Shown: positions 1 through 5,343 of the stretch, in pieces
Layout of the letters: the number at the start of each line of letters is the position of its first letter
Numbering within the stretch: position 1 is the stretch's first letter
Source: a bacterium
GTDB lineage: Bacteria; Armatimonadota; Fimbriimonadia; Fimbriimonadales; GBS-DC
Assembly: GCA_029335935.2 (NCBI GenBank)
Contig: JARJMV020000083.1
Span: forward strand, 1-5,738
DNA length: 5,738 nt
Direction of reading: 5' to 3'
The notes under the pieces: model-generated
What the model was told of the DNA's origin: nothing
Database searches by the model: none
What the model saw: the letters and a program-made list of their open reading frames with translations, nothing else
Program-made: the position numbers and the translations under genes

Positions 1-612
1 CGCCAGATACGCCACCCCCGGATTGTAGACCAGAAACTGCGACACGAACCAGAAGATTAGGAAGAAGATAGCAGGCACCTCAACGAAGGTGATAATCACG
101 AACAGCAATACGCAATCGATACGCGCGTGGGGGAACAGCAGCATGTACGCGCCCATCACGCCTGCAATCGCGCCGCTTGCGCCCACCACAGGGATTGGCG
201 ACGCCCAGTTGAACACGATATGCGCAAGCGCCGCCACAACCCCCCAAAACAGATACAGCAGCAGATACCGCCAGTGTCCCAGAGCGTCCTCCACATTATT
301 GCCGAAAATCCACAGCGACCACATATTGCCGATAATGTGGGGGTAGCCTCCGTGCAAGAACATGCTGGTCAGGATGGTCAGCCAAGGGTTGATAACTGGC
401 TCTGTGCGGATACCATGCTCGATGGCTAACTGCATACGCAGTAGCGGGTTTACAGGCGCACCCGTAATCTCCGCAGGGATGGCGGCATAAACGGTTGTAA
501 TCCGCTCGTCCAGCAACTGCAAGATGAACACGATTACATTCACCGCAATCAGCCCCAGCGTCACATACGGGAAGCGTTCCGACGGATTGTGGTCGCGAAT
601 CGGCAGCAACAT
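1..612 (-). CDS. Rhomboid family intramembrane serine protease (C-terminus beyond window)
   Basis: Rhomboids are polytopic membrane proteases that cut substrate transmembrane helices inside the bilayer. The 204 residues visible here start at ATG 612 (MLLPIRDHNPSERFP, the usual opening LPxRDxNP of bacterial rhomboids) and run off the left edge with no stop. A first membrane helix lies at about residues 16-35. The H87-x4-H92-x3-N96 motif (LHGGYPHIIGNMW) supplies the oxyanion-site residues, and the catalytic serine is S146 in GASGA (144-148), followed by a GxxxA-type helix. The last visible residues (NPGVAYLA) are the stretch that normally runs directly into the catalytic-dyad histidine (HIGG), so that residue should lie just outside the window. 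A GGAGGTGG Shine-Dalgarno lies upstream, but 15 nt away, which is long. The gene is divergent from the ABC ATPase gene. Family assignment is secure; the substrate is unknown. Confidence 0.93.
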   Translation of the reverse strand, partial: MLLPIRDHNPSERFPYVTLGLIAVNVIVFILQLLDERITTVYAAIPAEITGAPVNPLLRMQLAIEHGIRTEPVINPWLTILTSMFLHGGYPHIIGNMWSLWIFGNNVEDALGHWRYLLLYLFWGVVAALAHIVFNWASPIPVVGASGAIAGVMGAYMLLFPHARIDCVLLFVIITFVEVPAIFFLIFWFVSQFLVYNPGVAYLA

Positions 613-625
613 CGATGCCTTTGTT

Positions 626-633
626 CCACCTCC
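626..633 (-). promoter_or_regulatory. Shine-Dalgarno for the rhomboid gene, unusually distant
   Basis: On the minus strand GGAGGTGG is the only strong anti-16S match near the rhomboid start. The core GGAGGT (628-633) is 15 nt from ATG 612, longer than the usual 5-10. The reading frame is open further upstream, but the conserved rhomboid N-terminus begins at 612 and no ATG or GTG sits at a better distance, so 612 is kept. Confidence 0.45.
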
Positions 634-644
634 GCCGAGAAATC

Positions 645-661
645 CCTGCCATAGTAGCAGG
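645..661. promoter_or_regulatory. Inverted repeat in the divergent rhomboid / ABC ATPase gap
   Basis: CCTGC-CATAGTA-GCAGG is a 5-bp inverted repeat with a 7-nt spacer, placed in the 84-nt gap between two divergent genes. On the minus strand its spacer reads TACTATG, a weak match to a -10 hexamer (4 of 6). The position would suit an operator or promoter element shared by both genes. The repeat is short and could be chance. No convincing -35 was found for either strand. Confidence 0.2.
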
Positions 662-696
662 AAAATCGGTTCGGGCAGCGAATCTACCTTTTCGTG

Positions 697-1479
697 ATGG
701 CGCAGACACAGACGACTATGCAGCAATCCGCGGGCGAGGGCGCCGCGACCGAGTTCGTCGTGCGCGTGCGCGAAGTGGTCAAAGAGTATCAGATGGGCAA
801 ACTGACCGTGCGCGCGCTCGATGGCGTGAGCCTCGATATCTATCGCGGCGAGTACCTGTCAATTATGGGACCCTCTGGCTCGGGCAAAAGCACGCTGTTC
901 AATATGATTGGCGGGCTGGACAAGCCGACCTCGGGATCGGTGTTCATCGACGATGTGGATATGGCGCAGCTCGATCCGCAAGAGTTGGCGTTTATCCGTT
1001 GCCACCGCATCGGCTATATCTTCCAGACCTTCAACCTGATTCCCGTGATGACCGCGCTGGAGAATGTGACCTTACCGATGACCTTCGCGGGCGTGAACGC
1101 GGACGAGGCGCGCGAGCGCGGCGTGGAACTGCTCACGCTTGTCGGGCTGGGCGGACGCCTGCACCACAAGCCCACCGAACTCTCAGGCGGTCAGCAGCAG
1201 CGCGTGGCGATTGCCCGCTCGCTGGCGAACAACCCCTCTATTATCCTCGCCGATGAGCCGACGGGCAACCTCGACCTCAAAACGGGCAAGGAAATTATCG
1301 AACTGCTCAAGCGGCTCAACAAAGAACGCGGCGTGACGATTATCTCCGCCACACACGACCTGAAGATGCTGGACATCTCCGACCGCATCGTGTGGATTCG
1401 CGACGGCAAAATCGAGCGCATCGAACTGCGCAGCGAGCTCCAGCTCAAAGTCGGCGAGGTGGAAGGCGAGGCAGGCTAA
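697..1479 (+). CDS. ABC transporter ATP-binding protein, LolD/MacB type
   Basis: This is a 260-residue ATPase subunit of the family that drives MacB-like efflux and LolCDE-like lipoprotein transport together with FtsX-type permeases. The nucleotide-binding domain is complete: Walker A GPSGSGKST (58-66, K64), Q-loop Q110 in FQTFNLIPVMTALENV, signature LSGGQQQR (162-169), Walker B IILADE (182-187) with the D-loop GNLD, and H-loop H220 in SATHD. The LIPVMTALENVTLP stretch and the ADEPTGNLD motif are typical of LolD/MacB. The start is uncertain: GTG 694, ATG 697 and ATG 718 are in frame, no Shine-Dalgarno favours any of them, and homology begins only around VVRVREVVKEYQMG. ATG 697 is chosen by convention. 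No permease or periplasmic adaptor gene flanks it here, so the transported substrate cannot be inferred. Confidence 0.93.
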   Translation: MAQTQTTMQQSAGEGAATEFVVRVREVVKEYQMGKLTVRALDGVSLDIYRGEYLSIMGPSGSGKSTLFNMIGGLDKPTSGSVFIDDVDMAQLDPQELAFIRCHRIGYIFQTFNLIPVMTALENVTLPMTFAGVNADEARERGVELLTLVGLGGRLHHKPTELSGGQQQRVAIARSLANNPSIILADEPTGNLDLKTGKEIIELLKRLNKERGVTIISATHDLKMLDISDRIVWIRDGKIERIELRSELQLKVGEVEGEAG

Positions 1480-1503
1480 ACCGATGCGTTGCTTATCGGG
1501 CAA

Positions 1504-1638
1504 GTGTTCGTGTCATCCATAGGTCTGGATGCCGAACTGGGTCATTCACCATCGAACTCGTCGAAGCGGAACATCGTGGCGCGCCCGCGCTCGCTCGACG
1601 CCTACTACGAGACCGTCATCCTCTTACGAAAAGGCTGA
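1504..1638 (+). CDS. Possible small ORF (44 aa) or coding remnant between the ABC ATPase and MFS genes
   Basis: This stretch is in the same frame as the ABC ATPase, which stops at 1477-1479; the frame then stays open until TGA 1636-1638. GTG 1504 would give 44 residues (TTG 1489 would give 49, GTG 1510 would give 42). No clear Shine-Dalgarno is present. The second half, ending RSLDAYYETVILLRKG, uses G or C at the third position in nearly every codon, as the neighbouring real genes do. The first half does not. The TGA overlaps the Shine-Dalgarno of the MFS gene, so translation could couple to it. I recognise no family. It may be a leader peptide, a decayed C-terminus of a lost gene, or chance. 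Confidence 0.25.
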   Translation: MFVSSIGLDAELGHSPSNSSKRNIVARPRSLDAYYETVILLRKG

Positions 1639-1645
1639 GGGGGAA
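1637..1645 (+). promoter_or_regulatory. Ribosome binding site of the MFS gene
   Basis: GAGGGGGAA is a purine-rich Shine-Dalgarno stretch 11 nt before ATG 1657. It supports that start over later in-frame ATG codons. It overlaps the stop codon of the small upstream ORF. Confidence 0.55.
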
Positions 1646-1656
1646 TAACTGCGCTT

Positions 1657-2844
1657 ATGAAGACCCCGTTCCGCGCACTGAAGATACCGCGCCCTGTGCT
1701 GGCGCTCGGCGCCGTGAGCCTGATGAACGATACCAGCAGCGAGATGGTGTTCCCGCTGCTGCCGCTGTTTTTGCGCAGTTTGGGCGCGCCGCCCGCGCTG
1801 ATTGGACTGATTGAAGGCTTGGCGGAGACGACGGCGAGCCTGCTCAAGCTCTTCTCTGGCTGGCTGGCGGATCGGGTGGGCAAGCATCGGGCGTTGGCGT
1901 TCTGGGGCTACGCGCTGGCGGCGTTCACGCGCCCGCTACTGGCGTTCGCAACCGCGCCCGTGCAGGTATTGGGGCTTCGGTTCATCGATCGGTTCGGCAA
2001 GGGCATCCGCACAGCGCCGCGCGACGCGCTGATTGCTGTCTCTACCGCGCCTGAGAATCGTGGCTTGGCGTTCGGCTACCACCGCGCGATGGACAATCTC
2101 GGCGCGGCGATTGGTCCGGCCCTCGCGACGCTCATCTTACTGCTCGCGCCAGAGAACTATCGGCTGGTGTTTCTGGTTGCGGCGGTTCCTGCGTTGCTGT
2201 CGCTGGGGGTGTTTGGGTGGGGCGTGCGCCACTTGCCGAGTATGCCCCGTTCACAGGCGAAGCATCCGCTGTCGGGCGCGAGAGGGCTGATGCGGGGACG
2301 GTTTGGCGCGTATCTGGGCTGTGTGTTGGTGTTCACGCTGGGCAACTCCAGCGATGCATTTCTGTTGATGCGTGCGCAGGATGTGGGCGCGCCTGCCGCG
2401 ATTGCGCCGCTGCTGTGGATGGGGCTGAACCTGTTGCGCAGCGCGTTCAGCGTGTACGGGGGCTGGCTGGCGGACAGGCACGGGCGACTGCGCACGCTCC
2501 GATGGGGGTGGCTCTGCTACGCGCTGGTGTACGCAGGGTTCGGCTACGCAAGCGCGCTATGGCAGATGGTGGGGCTGTTCGCGCTGTATGCGGCGTTCTA
2601 CGCGCTGACGGAAGGCGCGGAGCGCGCGCTGGTCGCTGAGTTCGCCCCCGCCGAGCAGAGCGGACAGGCGTATGGGCTGTTCCACTTCGTGGTGGGCGCC
2701 GCTGCGCTGCCTGCGAGCGTGCTGTTCGGTTGGCTGTGGCAGGTCGGGGGCGCGCATGTGGCGTTTTTGACAGGCGCAACGCTCGCCTGCCTCGCCGCAC
2801 TGGGGCTGGGCGTCTCCGCGCGCCAACCGAACGCAGGAAACTAA
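1657..2844 (+). CDS. MFS transporter (12 TM, MJ1317-like group)
   Basis: This 395-residue major facilitator superfamily permease has the usual length for a 12-helix member. The N-terminus SLMNDTSSEMVFPLLPLFL (21-39) forms the start of helix 1. The MFS loop 2-3 signature is GWLADRVGKHRAL (68-80), and its counterpart in the second half is GGWLADRHGRLRTL (268-281), showing the two-fold repeat of the fold. The block DRFGKGIRTAPRDALIA (111-127) between helices 4 and 5 is characteristic of a group of bacterial and archaeal MFS proteins of unknown substrate, resembling Methanocaldococcus MJ1317; that match is from memory. A positively charged central loop lies at about 190-215. A clear Shine-Dalgarno precedes ATG 1657. 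The gene converges with the SDR gene. The substrate cannot be predicted from sequence. Confidence 0.93.
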   Translation: MKTPFRALKIPRPVLALGAVSLMNDTSSEMVFPLLPLFLRSLGAPPALIGLIEGLAETTASLLKLFSGWLADRVGKHRALAFWGYALAAFTRPLLAFATAPVQVLGLRFIDRFGKGIRTAPRDALIAVSTAPENRGLAFGYHRAMDNLGAAIGPALATLILLLAPENYRLVFLVAAVPALLSLGVFGWGVRHLPSMPRSQAKHPLSGARGLMRGRFGAYLGCVLVFTLGNSSDAFLLMRAQDVGAPAAIAPLLWMGLNLLRSAFSVYGGWLADRHGRLRTLRWGWLCYALVYAGFGYASALWQMVGLFALYAAFYALTEGAERALVAEFAPAEQSGQAYGLFHFVVGAAALPASVLFGWLWQVGGAHVAFLTGATLACLAALGLGVSARQPNAGN

Positions 2845-2895
2845 GTCCCTACTGAGATTCCGCGCCTGCAGCACGGCAAGACAGCCGCGCGATTG

Positions 2896-2923
2896 TTGTC
2901 ATGCCGAGCGCAGTGAGGCATCC
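2896..2923. repeat. Dispersed-type palindromic element in the convergent gap
   Basis: The gap between the converging MFS and SDR genes contains ATGCC (2901-2905), GAGCGCAGTGA (2906-2916), GGCAT (2917-2921), preceded by TTGTC. It forms a 5-bp stem with an 11-nt loop. It resembles a repeat widespread in several bacterial phyla in which TCATTCTGAGCGAAGCGAAG is followed by AATC: the loop core GAGCGnAGnGA is the same and both stem arms are changed together, which keeps pairing. The family resemblance is from memory. There is no T-tract, so it is not a standard intrinsic terminator. Only one copy is in this window. The rest of 2845-2971 shows nothing recognisable. Confidence 0.5.
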
Positions 2924-2971
2924 CCAGCGCCAGTGCCCCCGATTTTCCGAACACCCTCTGAAGCTCTGGAG

Positions 2972-4426
2972 TTATTGAGCGGTCGAGACAGCCGATGCGC
3001 GGTGGAGTTGGAGGGCGCGTTGGGCGAGTGCACGCGCCATATCGCTGAAGATGCGCTTGTGGACGGGGTACAGGGCGTACCAGTAGAGTGCGCCAGGTAG
3101 CCCGCGCGGCTCGAACAGGGCGCGCTGCACCAGTCGGGTGCGCCCCTCTTCGGGAATCGCTTCGAACTCCAGCCACGCTTTGCCGGGCGTCTTCATCTCG
3201 GCGCGCAGGCGCAGCCGTCGGTTCGGTACCACCTGCTCCACGCGCCAGAAGTCGACCGCCTCGCCAGGCAGTAGTTCGTAGGGATGGCGTCGCCCGCGCC
3301 GTAAGCCTGGTCCACCCACGAGCTTATCGAGCAGTCCGCGCAATCGCCACGCCCAGTTCCACGCCAGCCAGCCTGTCTCACCGCCCAGCGAGCAGAACGC
3401 GTGGAACACCGCCTCAGGCGGCGCGTCGACCAGCGCGGTGCGCTCCTCACGAATCAGACCTTCCCAGTCTCGGAGTGTGTAGGTCTGCGCGGCTCCGAGG
3501 GCGCCGCTCCAGTGTGTTTCGACCGCGCGTTCGGCGATGCGCGCCAGCGCGAGGCGCACCGCCTCGCGATATTCCATCGGGCGAATGTCGGGGAACACTC
3601 GCCGCGCCTGCCTCGTGTCGGCAACCAGCGAGTGGACGATGCCCTCCACCAACGGCACTGCCAAACGATTGGGGATGGGCGTGACCAGCCCGACCCACAG
3701 CGCGGCGAGCTTGGGCGCAAGCACGGGCGTCTTCAGCACGACGCGCTTCAGCCCACGCTCCTCAGCGTAGATGAGCATCATCTGGCGGAAGGTGAGCGGC
3801 GTCGCGCCGATTTCGACGACACCCAGCGGTTCACGCGCCGCCGCTTGCAGCAGATAGCTCAGCACATCGCGTATGCCAATCGGCGAGACGAGGTTGTCTA
3901 TCCAGCGTGGGGTAATCATTATCGGCAATCGCTCGGTGAGGTAGCGCGCCATCTCGAACGAGGCGGAGCCAGAGCCGATGATGGGACCTGCGCGGAACTC
4001 GGTGCAGGGCAACCCCTCGCGTAGGATAGCGCCGACCTCCGCGCGACTGCTCAGGTGCAAACTCGGCGCGCCCTCGCGCGGCAGCAATCCCCCCAGATAG
4101 ATGAGATGCTTCAGTCCTGCCTCACGCCCTGCCTCCACGAAGTTTCGGGCGTACTCGCGGTCGCGCTGGGCGAAATCCGCGCCTGCCTGCATCGAATGCA
4201 CCAAGTAGTAGGCGACATCTATCTCGTGCAAGGCGCGGCGCAGCGAGTTCAGGTCGCCCATATCGCCTGCGACGACTTCCACCTGCTCGCGCCATGGTCG
4301 GGCGGCGAGCCGTTCGGGGTCGCGCGCCAGCACGCGCACGCTGTAGCCACACTCCAGCAAGCGGGGGGTCAGCCGTCCGCCTACATAGCCCGTTGCGCCT
4401 GTTAGCAGGATACGCGGCTTCGGCAT
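2972..4426 (-). CDS. SDR family NAD(P)-binding protein with C-terminal DUF2867 (SRPBCC-like) domain
   Basis: This 484-residue protein starts MPKPRILLTGATGYVGG. The Rossmann glycine motif TGxxGxxG is at residues 9-16, followed by the strand RVLARDPERL (31-40) and GDMGDL (54-59). It is an atypical SDR: where classical members carry YxxxK it has YLGGLLPREG and HLSSRAEVG (110-132), the pattern of the YbjT-like atypical group. From about residue 325 a second domain begins. Its motifs GW (352-353), RGLLDKLVGGPGLRRGRR, PGEAVDFWRV and LRLRAEMKTPGKAWLEF fit DUF2867, which has an SRPBCC-type fold that usually forms a ligand cavity. This two-domain architecture and length are usual for the family, whose function is unknown. 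ATG 4426 overlaps the stop of the upstream gene (TAATG), indicating translational coupling. The frame stays open up to 5068, but codons above 4426 are antisense-like shadow. Confidence 0.92.
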   Translation of the reverse strand: MPKPRILLTGATGYVGGRLTPRLLECGYSVRVLARDPERLAARPWREQVEVVAGDMGDLNSLRRALHEIDVAYYLVHSMQAGADFAQRDREYARNFVEAGREAGLKHLIYLGGLLPREGAPSLHLSSRAEVGAILREGLPCTEFRAGPIIGSGSASFEMARYLTERLPIMITPRWIDNLVSPIGIRDVLSYLLQAAAREPLGVVEIGATPLTFRQMMLIYAEERGLKRVVLKTPVLAPKLAALWVGLVTPIPNRLAVPLVEGIVHSLVADTRQARRVFPDIRPMEYREAVRLALARIAERAVETHWSGALGAAQTYTLRDWEGLIREERTALVDAPPEAVFHAFCSLGGETGWLAWNWAWRLRGLLDKLVGGPGLRRGRRHPYELLPGEAVDFWRVEQVVPNRRLRLRAEMKTPGKAWLEFEAIPEEGRTRLVQRALFEPRGLPGALYWYALYPVHKRIFSDMARALAQRALQLHRASAVSTAQ

Positions 4427-5058
4427 TATTGGGCAATCCACGCAGGCTGGCTCAGCAGCGAGCGTTGCCACTGGGTGTAATCGCGAACGGCGTCGGCAAT
4501 CGTGCGCCCAGTGCTTTGCGTAATCTGCTCGCGGCTCCAGACGCGGAAGTAGCCCAGTGCGCCGCGCGCCATCGGCGCGGTGGTCGCCACCTTGTAAGTG
4601 CGGTTGGGGTCTAACTTCGCGCCGCCAATCTGCACGCTCACCACGCGCTTGCCCGACTCGGCTTTGGGGTCGAAGCGCACTTCCGCGCCCGCAAGCTGCA
4701 GAAAGGCGTTGTTTTTCTGCGGATACAGCTCCAGCGCGCGCTCCAACGCCTGCAGAATCTGCTCGCCGCGCAGGCTCAGTACGACCACTTCGTCGTCGGG
4801 GTGCGCCAGCGCCTTGATGAGGTCGTCCGCGCTGAAGTTTGTGGACGGAACCGAGGCGGACTCGTTGAAGAACGCTGCGCCCAGCAGCGCGAGGTCTGCG
4901 CCGGTTGCCGAGCGCATCGCCTCCACAATCGTCTGCGCGGCGGGGTGGGCTCGCTCGCCCACGCCGCCAAGCGACTCCCCCTGCGACAGACCCACCTGAC
5001 CCCAGCCAAACGCCAGAGTCAGTCCAACCCAGCCCAAAAACAGTTTCATCATTCTCAT
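4426..5058 (-). CDS. Exported stand-alone 5'-nucleotidase C-terminal domain protein
   Basis: This 210-residue protein has a likely signal peptide or N-terminal anchor: a basic start MRMMK, then a hydrophobic stretch at about residues 6-24. The rest matches the 5'-nucleotidase C-terminal domain (PF02872 type): ADLALLGAAFFNES (54-67), HPDDEVVVLSLRGEQILQALE (86-106), FLQLAGAEVRFDP (119-131), RVVSVQIGGAKLDPNRTYKVAT (138-159), and ALGYFRVW (167-174). The metallophosphoesterase domain that normally precedes it and does the catalysis is absent. The usual N-G-G-I-R nucleotide-contact motif reads AFFNES, so nucleotide hydrolysis is unlikely and the domain may only bind or scaffold. ATG 5058 is preceded by AGGA at 11 nt; ATG 5052 and 5049 are alternatives. 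It is coupled to the downstream SDR gene through TAATG. No convincing promoter was found in the 38 nt before the hairpin cluster. Confidence 0.85.
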   Translation of the reverse strand: MRMMKLFLGWVGLTLAFGWGQVGLSQGESLGGVGERAHPAAQTIVEAMRSATGADLALLGAAFFNESASVPSTNFSADDLIKALAHPDDEVVVLSLRGEQILQALERALELYPQKNNAFLQLAGAEVRFDPKAESGKRVVSVQIGGAKLDPNRTYKVATTAPMARGALGYFRVWSREQITQSTGRTIADAVRDYTQWQRSLLSQPAWIAQ

Positions 5059-5095
5059 CAGAGCTCACATCCTATTGCTTAGACTGCAGAAATCA

Positions 5096-5127
5096 GCATT
5101 TGTGGCTTGGACAATCCTGTCCAAGCA
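5096..5127 (+). repeat. Class A direct repeat, copy 1
   Basis: This 32-nt unit begins GCATTTGTGG and contains hairpin H1 (9-bp stem, loop ATCC). It matches 5191-5222 with two differences, both in the loop. Confidence 0.9.
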
Positions 5128-5190
5128 TCGTTCGTCGGCGAGGACGCCGACGCTACGGTGGTGCGACGACATTCCTGCCGTCGCGCTTGC

Positions 5191-5222
5191 GCATTTGTGG
5201 CTTGGACAGTCTTGTCCAAGCA
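5191..5222 (+). repeat. Class A direct repeat, copy 2
   Basis: This is the second 32-nt copy, containing hairpin H4 (loop GTCT). Stem arms and the 5' flank GCATTTGTGG are identical to the copy at 5096-5127. Confidence 0.9.
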
Positions 5223-5247
5223 GTTCTCGCTGGCGGGGGTACTGACG

Positions 5248-5272
5248 CGACGCCAAGAATGGAGCCGCACCA
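5248..5272 (-). repeat. Class B repeat, copy 1 (imperfect hairpin H5)
   Basis: This 25-nt unit reads CGACGCCAAGAATGG followed by AGCCGCACCA on the plus strand. It matches 5279-5303 at 23 of 25 positions. Both changes fall in the 3' stem arm and break two pairs, so this copy looks decayed. Confidence 0.85.
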
Positions 5273-5278
5273 ACCCAA

Positions 5279-5303
5279 CGACGCCAAGAATGGCGTCGCA
5301 CCA
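5279..5303 (-). repeat. Class B repeat, copy 2 (perfect hairpin H6)
   Basis: This 25-nt unit starts CGACGCCAAGAATGG and continues CGTCGCACCA, giving a perfect 8-bp stem with loop AGAA. A diverged inverted copy with the same GCACCA flank lies at 5159-5184 (H3). Confidence 0.85.
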
Positions 5304-5307
5304 CTAC

Positions 5308-5333
5308 AAAAGCACGGACAGGAATGTCCGTGC
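5308..5333 (-). terminator. Probable intrinsic terminator of prfB, made from hairpin H7
   Basis: Read on the minus strand, a perfect 9-bp GC-rich stem (GCACGGACA/TGTCCGTGC, loop TTCC) begins 10 nt after the prfB stop codon and is followed at once by TTTTG. The T-tract is short, so termination may be partial. This is the only hairpin of the cluster with a T-run in the right place. Confidence 0.5.
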
Positions 5334-5343
5334 CACGCGCTTG

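Larger units (their letters stand above)
5096..5333. repeat. Cluster of seven short tetraloop hairpins (REP/BIME-like)
   Basis: Seven near-perfect palindromes, each 20-22 nt with a 4-nt loop, fill most of the gap between prfB and the 5'-nucleotidase-domain gene. H1 is 5105-5126, H2 5133-5152, H3 5163-5184, H4 5200-5221, H5 5247-5268, H6 5279-5298, H7 5312-5333. Class A (H1, H4 on plus, H7 on minus) has arms such as GCTTGGACA/TGTCCAAGC. Class B (H3 on plus, H5 and H6 on minus) has CGACG-type arms. Both share an apex close to CATTCYTG and a 5' flank of the GTGGC or GTGGTGC kind. H2 is more distant. Orientation switches between H4 and H5. Stems are 8-9 bp, except that H5 has two mismatches and H3 one (a G-U pair on the minus strand). 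No transposase is nearby. Confidence 0.85.

Noticed and set aside
1529..1648. 39-residue ORF MPNWVIHHRTRR... in another frame of the 1480-1656 gap
   Set aside because: It is rich in Arg, Ser and Thr with poor third-position bias; the frame ending at 1638 is the more coding-like one.
2217..2639. Long ORFs overlapping the MFS gene on both strands
   Set aside because: They are Arg/Ala-rich, have no recognisable motifs, and are explained by the high GC content and the codon bias of the real gene.
2845..2971. Bidirectional intrinsic terminator between the converging MFS and SDR genes
   Set aside because: The only clear hairpin has a 5-bp stem and a large loop with no T-run on either strand.
2972..5068. 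A single 698-residue minus-strand protein starting at GTG 5068
   Set aside because: The first 214 residues are low-complexity shadow of the 5'-nucleotidase-domain gene in another frame. The recognisable protein starts at ATG 4426 with the Rossmann motif.
5059..5095. Sigma-70 promoter for the 5'-nucleotidase-domain/SDR operon
   Set aside because: No pair of -35 and -10 hexamers with acceptable match and spacing was found. The promoter may lie within or upstream of the hairpin cluster.
5096..5333. CRISPR array
   Set aside because: The repeats are palindromic, of several classes, in both orientations and unevenly spaced; there are no uniform spacers between identical direct repeats and no cas genes.
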